Of a stretch of DNA of 64,000 bases, positions 17,179 to 26,031 are shown piece by piece. The stretch spans positions 1-64,000 of the forward strand of contig NZ_JABJQY010000004.1 of assembly GCF_013155375.1 (NCBI RefSeq). The letters are read 5' to 3'. The position numbers and the translations under genes are program-made. Under the pieces are notes generated by a model. It was given only the letters and a program-made list of their open reading frames with translations, was not told the DNA's origin and ran no database searches. Numbering within the stretch: the stretch's first letter is position 1; every line of letters begins with the position of its first letter. Source of the stretch: Nocardioides sp. zg-1308. GTDB taxonomy: Bacteria; Actinomycetota; Actinomycetes; Propionibacteriales; Nocardioidaceae.

Positions 17179-18458
17179 ATCCGCGCGAGGTGTTCCGGTT
17201 CGCCGTCGTGGGGTTGCTGGCCAGCAAGGTCCGGTCCCTGCTGACCATGCTGGGGATCCTGATCGGTGTTGCTGCGGTCATCCTTCTGGTGGCCGTTGGC
17301 CAAGGCTCCGCCGACGCGGTCGAAGACAGCATCGAGTCTCTGGGAAGCAACACCATCACCGTCACGGGGACGGGGGCCGGTGGCGGCGCGGCTGTCGGTG
17401 GTCCGGGCGGACCGGCCGGTGGCTTCGGTGGCGGCGAGGAGGAATCGACGTCCACCGGCACCGACATCGCCAGTCTGGACCTCACGATGGACGATGCGCG
17501 GGCACTCAACGACGCTCGAGCCGCACCTCACGTCAGGAGCGCCTCACCGGTGGCGACTGCACAGGTGGACTGCACGGTCGGTGCGAGCAGCCACTCGGTC
17601 AGCATCACCGGTACGTGGCCTACGTACTTCGAGGCGTCCAACAGCCCGGTGTCTGCCGGCACCTACTTCGACGTCGAAGCGGTGAACCAAGCACAGCCGG
17701 TCGCGGTCATCGGCCGAACCGTTGTGGAGAACCTCTTCGGTGACCCGGACGAGGTCGATCCCGTGGGTGAGTCCGTGACCTGCAACGGCGTGAGACTCAG
17801 CGTGGTGGGCGTGCTCGCCGCCAAGGGAAGCGTCGGTTTCCAGGACTCGGACGACACCATCATCGCGCCCATCTCGACAGTCCAGCAGTCACTGGCGGGA
17901 TATGAGTCGATCTCGAGCATCACGGTTCAGGCCACGGACAGCGCCTCTGTAGAGGCGGCTCAAGAAGAGACGTCTGCAGTGCTCGCGGCCCGTCACAACC
18001 TCGCCGACGGGCAGTCGGGCAACTGGTCGACCCTCAGCTCGGAGACCATCGTGTCCGCACTGACTGAGTCGAGCGACGTGTTCACCGTCCTCCTCGGCGC
18101 CGTTGCTGCGATCAGTCTCCTGGTGGGAGGCATCGGCATCACGAACATCATGCTGGTCACGGTCACCGAGCGAACGCGAGAGATCGGCATTCGCAAAGCC
18201 ATCGGCGCCAGCCGGGGCGTCATCCTCGCCCAGTTCCTCGTGGAGGCGACGCTGTTGTCGGTGCTCGGCGGCCTCGTCGGTGTGGTGGCCGGCGTGCTCG
18301 GAAGCAACGTCGAGATCGTCGGGGTGCAACCCACATTGGTGCCGTCGAGCATCGCCCTGGCGTTCGGCGTCTCGGTCCTCGTCGGACTGTTCTTCGGGAG
18401 CTTCCCCGCGAGCCGAGCAGCGGGCCTCCGTCCCATCGATGCGCTGCGTTACGAGTAG
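17175..18458 (+). CDS. MacB-like ABC transporter permease
   Basis: A 427-residue permease with the MacB/FtsX layout: one N-terminal membrane helix ([20 protein letters not shown]), a large extracellular MacB_PCD domain (about 45-300), and three C-terminal helices forming the FtsX domain ([20 protein letters not shown] is the typical coupling segment). A Gly-rich insert sits near residue 80 ([10 protein letters not shown]). GTG at 17175 overlaps the ATPase stop; a possible ATG at 17112 would overlap it by 67 bases and is less likely. Likely mechanotransmission-type pump exporting peptides, lipids or envelope components. Confidence 0.92.
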   Translation: MNPREVFRFAVVGLLASKVRSLLTMLGILIGVAAVILLVAVGQGSADAVEDSIESLGSNTITVTGTGAGGGAAVGGPGGPAGGFGGGEEESTSTGTDIASLDLTMDDARALNDARAAPHVRSASPVATAQVDCTVGASSHSVSITGTWPTYFEASNSPVSAGTYFDVEAVNQAQPVAVIGRTVVENLFGDPDEVDPVGESVTCNGVRLSVVGVLAAKGSVGFQDSDDTIIAPISTVQQSLAGYESISSITVQATDSASVEAAQEETSAVLAARHNLADGQSGNWSTLSSETIVSALTESSDVFTVLLGAVAAISLLVGGIGITNIMLVTVTERTREIGIRKAIGASRGVILAQFLVEATLLSVLGGLVGVVAGVLGSNVEIVGVQPTLVPSSIALAFGVSVLVGLFFGSFPASRAAGLRPIDALRYE

Positions 18459-18505
18459 ATCGAGATGTGTCAATGACCGCCAGACATGATGAAGAGGAAG
18501 AAGCC

Positions 18506-19066
18506 ATGAGCAAGCTCGACGTCCGCGAGGAGGACCTGCAGGACGCGTCCGAGCAGGACGTCCACGAACAAGAGACGGACTGGGCAGCCGAGCTGTCCCC
18601 ACGCCGACCCGCAAGCCGCCGATCCCAGATCTTCCTGGCTGCACTGGTGGTGTGTGCACTCGGCTTCCTCGGCGGAATCGTCACCACTCAGCAGATGCAG
18701 GAGCAGACATCGTCTGCCCTCCCGGGGGGCATGGAGCTCCCCGAGGGCATCGAGCTGCCAGACGGGTTCGAGCCCCCGGCTGGCGGCGCCGCGCCCGGCG
18801 GTGGTGGCGCGATACCTGACGCCGGCCAGCTTGCCGCCCTCGGGGGGAGCTCGACCTATACCGTGACCGTCGTCGACGGCGGCACTCTTTACCTCGAGGA
18901 CGCTACGGGGAGCACGGTCAAGGTCGTGACCCTTCCTACGACCAAGGTCCGCAAGCTGACCGCAGGTGCCACCTCCGACCTGCGTCCCGGCGACACCGTC
19001 ACCGTCGAAGGCGACGTCGACGATGCGGGCACCATCCTCGCCGAAGTCGTCGCTCAGACCGAGTGA
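18506..19066 (+). CDS. Membrane-anchored DUF5666-like protein
   Basis: A 186-residue protein with an acidic cytoplasmic N-terminus (DVREEDLQDASEQDVHEQET), one membrane segment (IFLAALVVCALGFLGGIVTT), a Gly/Pro-rich spacer and a small beta domain (about 120-186: TYTVTVVDGGTLYLEDATGS, RPGDTVTVEGDVDDAGTI). The last part has the OB-like pattern of DUF5666 domains. It lies 47 bp behind the permease and is surely co-transcribed with the exporter. The role is unknown; an accessory or cargo-contact function is plausible. Confidence 0.75.
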   Translation: MSKLDVREEDLQDASEQDVHEQETDWAAELSPRRPASRRSQIFLAALVVCALGFLGGIVTTQQMQEQTSSALPGGMELPEGIELPDGFEPPAGGAAPGGGGAIPDAGQLAALGGSSTYTVTVVDGGTLYLEDATGSTVKVVTLPTTKVRKLTAGATSDLRPGDTVTVEGDVDDAGTILAEVVAQTE

Positions 19067-19121
19067 CCTGACCCGACCTCACGATGATGATCTCGACCGC
19101 CGTGGCGACGGGGCGGCCACA

Positions 19122-19883
19122 ATGGGGGACATGACGCCGACCACGGATCGTCCGCGGGCAGCCACGCTGCTGGTGGTCGACGACGAGCCGTTCATTGCCG
19201 ACCTCCTGCGCAGCAGCCTGGGGTTCGCGGGCTTCGACGTGACGACCGCCTCGACCGGAGCCGAGGCACTCGCCGCCGCTGAGCAGCGAAGACCGGACCT
19301 GGTCGTGCTCGACGTCGGCCTGCCCGACATCGACGGGTTCGAGGTCTGCCGGCAGCTCCGAGCGAGTGGTCAGCAGGTGGCCGTGGTCTTCCTCACCGCT
19401 CGGGACGCGACGCACGACAAGATTCTCGGGCTGACGCAGGGGGGCGACGACTACGTCACCAAGCCTTTTGCTCTCGATGAAGTGGTGGCTCGCATCGAGG
19501 CGGTGCTGCGGCGCACCAGATCGTTGGTCCCGGACGAGGCCGTTGCCGATTCGGTGATGAGTGTCGCCGACCTGACGCTTGACGAGGACCGCCACCAGGT
19601 CTGGCGTGCGGGCGAGCTCGTTCACCTGTCGCGGACCGAGTTCGGACTGCTGCGCTACCTGATGATCAACGCCGGTCGGGTGGTGTCGAAGGCACAGATC
19701 CTCGACCATGTGTGGTCATACGACTTCGGCGGCGACGGATCGATCGTGGAGTCCTACGTGAGCTACCTCCGCAAGAAGATCGACCACCTCGACCCGCCCC
19801 TCATCCAGACAGTGCGCGGGGTCGGCTACTCGTTGCGGTTGCCGGCTCCGACAGGTCCGGGCCCTGGTCCGAGGTCCACGTGA
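19122..19883 (+). CDS. OmpR/PhoB-type response regulator
   Basis: A 253-residue winged-helix regulator close in pattern to mycobacterial TcrX/TrcR/PrrA-type proteins. The receiver has VVDDEPFIADLL, phospho-acceptor Asp64 (VVLDVGLPDIDGF), Thr (FLTARD) and Lys (VTKPFALDE). The C-terminal winged helix shows LSRTEFGLLRYLM, SKAQILDHVWSYDFGGD, VESYVSYLRKKID and VRGVGYSLR. A second ATG at 19131 is an alternative start. Its stop overlaps the kinase GTG. It lies in the same direction as the exporter genes 55 bp upstream, so it likely regulates them and possibly itself. Confidence 0.93.
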   Translation: MGDMTPTTDRPRAATLLVVDDEPFIADLLRSSLGFAGFDVTTASTGAEALAAAEQRRPDLVVLDVGLPDIDGFEVCRQLRASGQQVAVVFLTARDATHDKILGLTQGGDDYVTKPFALDEVVARIEAVLRRTRSLVPDEAVADSVMSVADLTLDEDRHQVWRAGELVHLSRTEFGLLRYLMINAGRVVSKAQILDHVWSYDFGGDGSIVESYVSYLRKKIDHLDPPLIQTVRGVGYSLRLPAPTGPGPGPRST

Positions 19884-21340
19884 GGCGCTGGCCCCCTCGG
19901 TCATTGGCTGCACGACTGTTGATCGGCGTCCTGGCCGTCTCGGGGCTGGGTCTGGCGCTCTCACTCGTGGCGGGAACCGTGCTGCTGCGGGACTATCTCT
20001 ACGGTCGGGTCGCGGAGCAGGTGAGCGGACTGTCCCAGGCTCCCGATGTGCGGCCGGGCGCAATCGCACCCTCGCGACTCTGCGAGGTCACTGACGCCCC
20101 GGCGGTCCTCCCGAGCGACTTCAGGCTCACGGTGATCGAGGCCGACGGCTCCGTACGGTGTCGGGTTCCCGGCGACCAGACGGGTCCGCCGGTTCCGTCA
20201 GTGGACGAGCTCCGTGACTGGGCGGATGATGACGCCGCGGCTGTCGTCCGGGATGACTCAGGGTCGTGGGCCACGTCGGTGGATGCGTTCGATCAGCCCG
20301 GCCGAGACGGCGGGAAGGGCTATGTCATGGTCGCCATCTCCCTGCGCAACGCAGACCTGACGGTCCAGCGCGTTGCTGTCGGCGGCGCAGCCATCGGCGT
20401 CGTCGTCCTAGCGGTTCTCGCGCTGGCGGGTCGGATGGTCATTCGGATCGGTCTGCGCCCGCTGACCGACGTGCGGGAGGCGGCCCGCGAGATCCGGCAC
20501 GGCGACCTGTCCGCCCGAGTGCCGCCGGGCAAGCCGGGGACCGAGGTCGCTGACCTGTCCACAGCGCTCAACTCCATGCTCGAGGAGATCCAACGTGGCT
20601 TCGAGAAGAGGCGCGAGAGCGAACAGAGGATCCGACAATTCGCCACCGATGCCAGCCACGAGCTGCGCACCCCTCTGACCTCGATCAAGGGCTACGCCCA
20701 GCTGTATGCGCAGATGGCCGCACGGAACACAGGGTCAGATGCGGGCACATCCATTGCCCGGGAAGCGCGCAAAGACGTCGAGCAGCGGCGCGCCGAGGTG
20801 GTGTCCCGCATCGACAGCGAGGCCGACCGGATGAGTGGCATCGTCGAGGACCTCCTGCTCCTGGCGCGCCTGGATCAGCAACCCGAACTGGTGAAGGAAC
20901 GAGTCGACCTTGTCGAGATAGCCCACGACGTCCTCACTGCAGCGCGTGCTGGCCATCCTGAGCGCCGACTCGACCTCAAGGTCGAAGGACCCGTTGAAGT
21001 GGAGGGTGACCCCGGCCGCCTGCAGCAGGTCGTGGCCAACCTCGTCACGAACGCAATCGTGCACACGCCGTCGGCGATCGTCGTGGCCGCGGCAACAACC
21101 GACGGGGTGGCAGTGCTCGAGGTCAGGGATGACGGGCCGGGCATGCCGGCGGAGGTTCAGCACCGGATCTTCGACCGCTTCTACCGGGCCGATGTTGGTC
21201 GCTCCCGTCGGTCCGGAGGTTCCGGGCTGGGCCTGTCGATCGTGCGGGCACTCGTGGAAGCGCACGGCGGCTCCCTCGAGTGCGTCTCATCGGTCGCCCG
21301 CGGTTCCACCTTCACAGTCACCCTGCCGAGGGCATCGTGA
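19880..21340 (+). CDS. TrcS/TcrY-like sensor histidine kinase
   Basis: A 486-residue membrane kinase. Two membrane segments (LLIGVLAVSGLGLALSLVAG and AIGVVVLAVLALAGRMVIRI) bracket an extracellular domain of about 130 residues; then HAMP (RPLTDVREAAREIRHGDLSA), HisKA with ASHELRTPLTSIKG (His260), and HATPase_c (NLVTNAIVHTP, DDGPGMP, GGSGLGLSIV). GTGA overlap with the regulator gene. Forms a full two-component pair; its genomic link to the MacAB-like module suggests that it senses an envelope stress relieved by that pump (inference). Confidence 0.94.
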   Translation: MRRWPPRSLAARLLIGVLAVSGLGLALSLVAGTVLLRDYLYGRVAEQVSGLSQAPDVRPGAIAPSRLCEVTDAPAVLPSDFRLTVIEADGSVRCRVPGDQTGPPVPSVDELRDWADDDAAAVVRDDSGSWATSVDAFDQPGRDGGKGYVMVAISLRNADLTVQRVAVGGAAIGVVVLAVLALAGRMVIRIGLRPLTDVREAAREIRHGDLSARVPPGKPGTEVADLSTALNSMLEEIQRGFEKRRESEQRIRQFATDASHELRTPLTSIKGYAQLYAQMAARNTGSDAGTSIAREARKDVEQRRAEVVSRIDSEADRMSGIVEDLLLLARLDQQPELVKERVDLVEIAHDVLTAARAGHPERRLDLKVEGPVEVEGDPGRLQQVVANLVTNAIVHTPSAIVVAAATTDGVAVLEVRDDGPGMPAEVQHRIFDRFYRADVGRSRRSGGSGLGLSIVRALVEAHGGSLECVSSVARGSTFTVTLPRAS

Positions 21341-21882
21341 CGCCGTGTGGCGGTAGGCGGTCGTCGTGCCCGACGAGGACCGACACGAGGTGTGGCAGTG
21401 CGGGGCAGGCTCGAGTCCCGCTGACCCCACCGGCCCCGAGAGGCTTCGCTACCTCCCGGTCATTCCCACCTGAGGCCCAAGCGGGCGCCGACCCGCCGTG
21501 GCGGTGACGGTCGCGGTCACGGCCACAGCGGGTGAGCTCCTCGCCAGGCGGGACAGCGACGCCGCCACACACCTCACCGCCCGCGGCTCGGAGGCGCCGA
21601 CCCACATGTCGACGGTCCGCTGGCAGTCGGTCGCCCTGCCTTTCGAATGCCTCGGTCCATGCGACCACGACCGAGACGACTCCGACCTGTGCCGACTCGA
21701 CCCGCCCCCAGCGCCGAGGCGTGCTTTATTGGTCTCGAAGCGGCGCGCCAGGTCAGCAGCCCGGAGGCAGCATCGGGCATCGCTCGCAATTCCGGTTGGA
21801 CCATTGACGTCATCTGGGTCGCCGGAGTCGGCCGGCGCTCTCAGGTGGTGGTGTTCGCGCTGACGCGTCCCGGCTGGGAGGG
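21341..21882. other. Intergenic stretch, nothing recognised
   Basis: About 540 bases between the histidine kinase and the convergent hemerythrin-SRPBCC gene. Open frames on both strands are short or low in complexity. No repeat copy, tRNA or strong hairpin was found. Confidence 0.4.
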
Positions 21883-23133
21883 TCACCTCGCTCGGCCCGC
21901 TTCCAACACGTTGGCAAGCGTGCGCAGTGATGTCTGCACTGTTCTCGGGGCGGTCATGGTGAGGAGGGGGGCGAGCAGGCGCTGCCCGCCTGTGAGGTGG
22001 ATCCGCAGCGTGTAGTGGAGGGTCGCTTCGTCCTGCGTCGCGCTCGCGTGAGGCGCCTCGACGACGTACTCGCCACTGACGGGCAGCGGGCCGGTGCGGT
22101 GCTCGAAGGTGAAGCGGCGGGGCGGTTCGAAGATGTCGACGATGGTGTAGGTGACGAGCCTGCGACCGGCCACGACCGCTACCTCGCGCAGCAGGGATCC
22201 GGCCTGCATCGAGCCCGGTGGTTCCATCGTGGACTCGATGACCTCGGTCCGCCACTCATGGGCCCGGTTGAAGTCGCTGACGTATGCGAACAACTCGTCG
22301 GGACCGACGGCCACGTCGATGCTCCTGGTCAGTTCCACGACCGTCGTCCTCCGCTGCCTGGTCGATGTGGGGTGCCGGGGGTCTCGCTCGGCGGCCAGGG
22401 GCGCCGTGACGTCCCGCGCGGTGCCGAAGGCCGCTTGCTCGTTCCGGGCGAACGATCGACGGCTGAGCCACCACAGCGCGCGCACCGCTGGGCCGCCGGC
22501 GGCGCGCACTCGGCGGCCGACCTCCGCGGGAAGACCTTCCTGGCTCCACGGGATCACAGTCCACATCTCGCGCGGTGTGTAGGCCGGTCGGAAGTGCTCC
22601 CGCTCCAGGCGTCGCCAGTCGCTTTCGTCCAGGTGGCGTTGGAGCAGCGCCATCGCTTCGCGTTCCTCATGACCCAGGTGGCCGTCGAGCACCTCCCACG
22701 CGTGCTCGAGGGACTCCTGAAGAGCTCGGCGGGCTTCGGGCGTGCCATCGGTGGCGAGCGAGGCAAACCCGTCGGCGCATTCCGCGAGCAACGGATCTAT
22801 CTGGGCGTGCTCGGCCGCCATGGCGCGCAGGACGTCGACGGCTCGGCTGTCGGGGGAGTCTGCGATGCGGGAGAGGAGCAGGGGCCACAGGCCGGCGTCC
22901 TCTGCTGCGTGGTGGTGATGCAGGGCAGTGGCGAAGAAGTGCCACCGCCGCTGCAGGCGCCGCCACTGCTGCCGGTCGGTCGCCGGAACCCGGTCCGCGA
23001 CGGCGCGGAAGCGGTGCAGGTCCCGTCGGAAGGCGTGGTGCATGACGTACATCGCCTGCAGGTCGACAGGGCCCTCGGGCGCAGCGTGCTGACCAGGCAG
23101 CATGACTTGGGACAGCGGGGCGGTCAGTGGCAT
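21883..23133 (-). CDS. Hemerythrin-like domain fused to SRPBCC domain
   Basis: A 416-residue cytoplasmic fusion. Residues about 25-175 are a hemerythrin/HHE four-helix bundle with candidate metal ligands in MHHAFRRDLHRF, HHHHAAEDAGLWPLL, AEHAQIDPLL and HLGHEEREAMALL. A helical linker leads to an SRPBCC (polyketide cyclase/START-like) domain from about residue 262 (VVELTRSIDVAVGPDELFAY, DFNRAHEWRTEVIES) to the end. HHE domains bind a di-iron centre and oxygen or NO; SRPBCC domains bind hydrophobic ligands. The combination is unusual. It is next to a cupin gene on the same strand, 108 bp upstream, so the two may be co-regulated by the MarR repressor. Confidence 0.87.
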   Translation of the reverse strand: MPLTAPLSQVMLPGQHAAPEGPVDLQAMYVMHHAFRRDLHRFRAVADRVPATDRQQWRRLQRRWHFFATALHHHHAAEDAGLWPLLLSRIADSPDSRAVDVLRAMAAEHAQIDPLLAECADGFASLATDGTPEARRALQESLEHAWEVLDGHLGHEEREAMALLQRHLDESDWRRLEREHFRPAYTPREMWTVIPWSQEGLPAEVGRRVRAAGGPAVRALWWLSRRSFARNEQAAFGTARDVTAPLAAERDPRHPTSTRQRRTTVVELTRSIDVAVGPDELFAYVSDFNRAHEWRTEVIESTMEPPGSMQAGSLLREVAVVAGRRLVTYTIVDIFEPPRRFTFEHRTGPLPVSGEYVVEAPHASATQDEATLHYTLRIHLTGGQRLLAPLLTMTAPRTVQTSLRTLANVLEAGRAR

Positions 23134-23241
23134 GAGTGTTCCTTCTACAGGGCATAAGGGGTCGGCATGAGGGGTTCATGTGGTCTGGGGAGAGACGGGA
23201 TCGATGTCGTCGGACTCGTGAGCGACGCTTCCGCTGGGCCG

Positions 23242-23724
23242 CTACTCGACCACGGGGCCGAGTAGCTCGATCCCGTGCTCGGCGGCGATGTCGAGCACGG
23301 CCGCCATGGTGGTGTCGCCGTCTTCGGCCAATGCTGCGGCTGCTCGGGTGAACCCTTCCATGGGTGCCCCCGGTGCGTGGACGACGAACGCGACGGCGCC
23401 GGCGTCGGACTCGTTGCGGATCGTGTGCGGGGTGCCGCCGGCCAACGACATGACTTCTCCGGCGCTGACCACCGTCCGACGGATGTCGCCCCCGGGCGGG
23501 CCGACGTAGAAGGCGAACTCGCCTTCGAGGACGTGGTAGACCTCGCCTGGGTCGTGGCGGTGCATCACGGGCGGACCGCCGCCAGGCGGCATCTTGACGA
23601 GTCCGGCGAAGAGGGCGCCGCCCGTACGGGCGCAGTCGGCGAGCACGACGAACTCATCCGTGCCCATGGCGAGCCGCTCTCCGGAGTTCAACACAACTGG
23701 CGTTTCGACAGGTAGCATGTCCAT
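23242..23724 (-). CDS. Cupin-domain protein
   Basis: A 160-residue single-cupin protein. The metal-site motif 1 is present (PPVMHRHDPGEVYHVLEGEF, with His, His, Glu and a later His) and motif 2 includes GTPHTIRNE. Such small cupins act as dioxygenases, isomerases or sensors; the substrate is not visible. ATG at 23722-23724 was chosen because the upstream extension to 23772 would cross both operators and the start of the MarR gene. One operator (23707-23721) overlaps its first codons, so repressor binding would directly block it. Confidence 0.82.
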   Translation of the reverse strand: MDMLPVETPVVLNSGERLAMGTDEFVVLADCARTGGALFAGLVKMPPGGGPPVMHRHDPGEVYHVLEGEFAFYVGPPGGDIRRTVVSAGEVMSLAGGTPHTIRNESDAGAVAFVVHAPGAPMEGFTRAAAALAEDGDTTMAAVLDIAAEHGIELLGPVVE

Positions 23725-23751
23725 ATGAGGAAGATAGACAGGTGGCTTGTC
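23707..23751. promoter_or_regulatory. Two 15-bp MarR operators
   Basis: GACAGGTAGCATGTC (23707-23721) and GACAGGTGGCTTGTC (23737-23751) are near-identical imperfect palindromes (GACA arms) with starts exactly 30 bp apart, about three helical turns. They fill the gap between the divergent cupin and MarR start codons (23724 and 23754). Each lies at or inside a start region, consistent with leaderless transcripts and autoregulation by the MarR protein. Confidence 0.75.
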
Positions 23752-23753
23752 TG

Positions 23754-24215
23754 ATGTCAACTGGTGGGGCACGTAATCCCGTGCAGGGACGCACCAACAC
23801 CGTTGCGTTGCTGCGCGAGGCCTACGTGGTGCTCAACCGACGAGCGTTCGAGCGTCTCGCCGAGCGCGGGCACGGGGACATCCGTCCGCCACACGCCGTC
23901 GTCTTTCAGCACGTCGATGACGAGGGTTCCTCGGTCGCGAGTCTCGCGAAGCGCGCTCAGGTGACCAAGCAGGCGATGGCCGAGGTCGTGGCCTACCTCG
24001 AAGGACACGGGTACGTGACCCGCGAGCCGGATCCTTCCGACCGCCGCGCCAAGCTCGTCATCCTCACCCTCAAGGGACGGCAGGTCTTCGACGTGCTCAG
24101 CGAGCTGGTGCCGGAGATCGAGAGGGACATCGCGGATCTGCTGGGCGAGCCCCGGGCGGTGGCCCTCAAGGACGACCTCGAACGGTTGCGCGGGTCCGTC
24201 CCAGGCGATGAATGA
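23754..24215 (+). CDS. MarR-family transcriptional regulator
   Basis: A 153-residue winged-helix repressor. The DNA-binding core shows SVASLAKRAQVTKQAMAEVV (helix-turn-helix) and the wing with DPSDRRAKLVILTLKGRQVF, a classic MarR signature. ATG at 23754 begins 2 bases after the second operator, so the mRNA may be leaderless. It diverges from the cupin gene and very probably represses both that operon (cupin, then hemerythrin-SRPBCC) and itself, released by a small ligand or oxidant. Confidence 0.92.
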   Translation: MSTGGARNPVQGRTNTVALLREAYVVLNRRAFERLAERGHGDIRPPHAVVFQHVDDEGSSVASLAKRAQVTKQAMAEVVAYLEGHGYVTREPDPSDRRAKLVILTLKGRQVFDVLSELVPEIERDIADLLGEPRAVALKDDLERLRGSVPGDE

Positions 24216-24386
24216 CGCGCCCACTGCGCCCACTGCGCCTCGCTGCGAGCAAGAATGCGCCCCACGGGCCGGCAGCCCAAGCGTGTACGAATCCGCGCGC
24301 CGCCGCGCCGCGGCTTCCCCGCCGCGATGAGCAACACGAACTGGCCGCATCGAGGATCGGATGCAGGCGGTGTCGCATACGGCACC

Positions 24387-25607
24387 ATGACACCCATGAC
24401 GGACCCCGGCCACCGCCCGGTCGCGCGCGGCGCGCTACCGGACATCCTCGAGGGCGGGTCCACGCGCCCACCACGGCCCTGGGCCCGTCGGGCGTACGCC
24501 GGCCTGACCGCTGCGGTCGTCATCGCAGCCGGAGCCGGAGCCATCTTCCACACGACCCGCACAGACCCGCCCGCTGACCCGCCGCTGCAGTCCAGCAACA
24601 CCGCCGCCAGTCCCGCCCCCACGCCGACACCGGCCCCTGACCCCAGCGTGCACACCTATGAGGTGGCGTACGCCAGCGGCACGACGATCCACGGCGGCGA
24701 CCACACGACCGACACCGGCGTCCGCATCCGCGCCCTGACCCAGACGCCGCGCGGGTACGTCATCGCCGACCCACGAGGCCGTGTCCACACCGTCATCAAC
24801 GACGAGACCACCCGCGTCGGACAGCTCGCTGACACCGACCGCGGCACCGCGCTGGTCTCCGACGGTGACATCGTCGCCTGGGTCGACGCCGCCGATGGCG
24901 GCACCCTCACCGTCCTCGACATCGCCACCGGCGACGTGGCCGCGTTCGAGCTCGCCAGCTGGCCCGGCAATCTCCCGACCAGCGCCGGCGTACCCGACGG
25001 CGGCGAAGGACGCCTCATCGTTGCCGTCGACGAGCGCACCGTCTACGTCGCAGACGCCGACGGCGTCATGGCCTGGAACGCACTCGACGGCGAAGAACCT
25101 GTGCTCCTGCGCGCCGACCCCTCCGCCTCCACCAGCAGAACGCTCGACGTGCAGGCCGGGCTGCTCCTGTACAGCGTCAGCATCCTCACGCCGCTAGAAG
25201 GCGAAGGATCGACCACCACCTCCCTCGTTCCCCAGCTACGCGTCGGCAACGACCTCACCACTGGTCTCACCATCGAAGGAGAAGGAGGACGCCTCACCCC
25301 CGACGGGAAGCACGTCCTCATCCTCGACGGCACAGCACTCCCATCTGTGGTCGAGCTGGCCACCGGCGAGCGACGCGTCCTCACCCCTGACACCGGCACC
25401 GACGACGCCACCGGCGGCGGCGTCTACCTCAGTGTGTACCAGTGGCTCGACGCGAAGACTGTGGCCGCTCTCAGCTTCGACTACTCCGCTCGCAAAGGAG
25501 CCTCGCGCGCCTTGCTCGCGTGCGACGTGCACTCCACGACGTGCATCCGCGTCACCCGCGTCGACGACCGTAACGTCGTCCTCCCCACCGGTCAGCTCTC
25601 CCCCTGA
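24387..25607 (+). CDS. Membrane-anchored beta-propeller-like protein
   Basis: A 406-residue protein with a short cytoplasmic tail, one membrane segment (AYAGLTAAVVIAAGAGAIFH), a Pro/Thr/Ala linker (about 70-85) and an extracellular domain made of repeated beta strands (RGYVIADPRGRVHTV, LVSDGDIVAWVDAADGGTLT, RTVYVADADGVMAWNALDGE). This pattern resembles the WD40-like/TolB-like propellers found after single-pass anchors in actinobacteria. Function unknown. The ATG at 24387 was preferred because it keeps the basic N-terminus short; another ATG lies at 24396. No partner gene is near. Confidence 0.72.
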   Translation: MTPMTDPGHRPVARGALPDILEGGSTRPPRPWARRAYAGLTAAVVIAAGAGAIFHTTRTDPPADPPLQSSNTAASPAPTPTPAPDPSVHTYEVAYASGTTIHGGDHTTDTGVRIRALTQTPRGYVIADPRGRVHTVINDETTRVGQLADTDRGTALVSDGDIVAWVDAADGGTLTVLDIATGDVAAFELASWPGNLPTSAGVPDGGEGRLIVAVDERTVYVADADGVMAWNALDGEEPVLLRADPSASTSRTLDVQAGLLLYSVSILTPLEGEGSTTTSLVPQLRVGNDLTTGLTIEGEGGRLTPDGKHVLILDGTALPSVVELATGERRVLTPDTGTDDATGGGVYLSVYQWLDAKTVAALSFDYSARKGASRALLACDVHSTTCIRVTRVDDRNVVLPTGQLSP

Positions 25608-25845
25608 GGACGCACCTGTACCACCGCACCTTCGGCCACATCGATCCGGCCTGAAACACCCCGCTCAGCAGACCAAGTCCGGGGGGAGCCGGACGAGCCG
25701 CACTGACAGACTTCGCCTGGCGGCACGCGGCATCACGCCCACGTCGACATGTCGAGCCCGCTGCGGTGCGCGGATCGTGGCTCAGGACCGGCTGCTGAAG
25801 CAGGCCGCCTACGAGGTGTTCCGGTCCGGCGGCGCGGACCGGACG

Positions 25846-26031
25846 TCAGGGAGAGTTCCCCTCGTCACCTCGTCGGTGTCCGTGTCCCCACGGGTGGTAC
25901 TCGGAGTGATGCCACCGGTCGGCCTGATTGGCATCACGGTCATAGTTCGTCGTTCCGCCGTAACGCCCCTGGCGCCAAGCCGCCCACATGACGAAGACGA
26001 TCGTCAGGACGAACAGGATCCATGGGAACAT
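25846..26031 (-). CDS. Small single-pass membrane protein
   Basis: A 61-residue protein starting MFPWILFVLTIVFVMWAAWR, a clear membrane segment, followed by a polar tail rich in Asp, Arg, Trp and His (DRDANQADRWHHSEYHPWGH) that might bind metal. A Shine-Dalgarno-like GAGGTGG lies 5 bases before the ATG. The longer frame reaching 26148 adds noncoding-looking sequence. Not recognised; similar tiny His-rich membrane proteins are common in actinobacteria. Confidence 0.6.
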   Translation of the reverse strand: MFPWILFVLTIVFVMWAAWRQGRYGGTTNYDRDANQADRWHHSEYHPWGHGHRRGDEGNSP

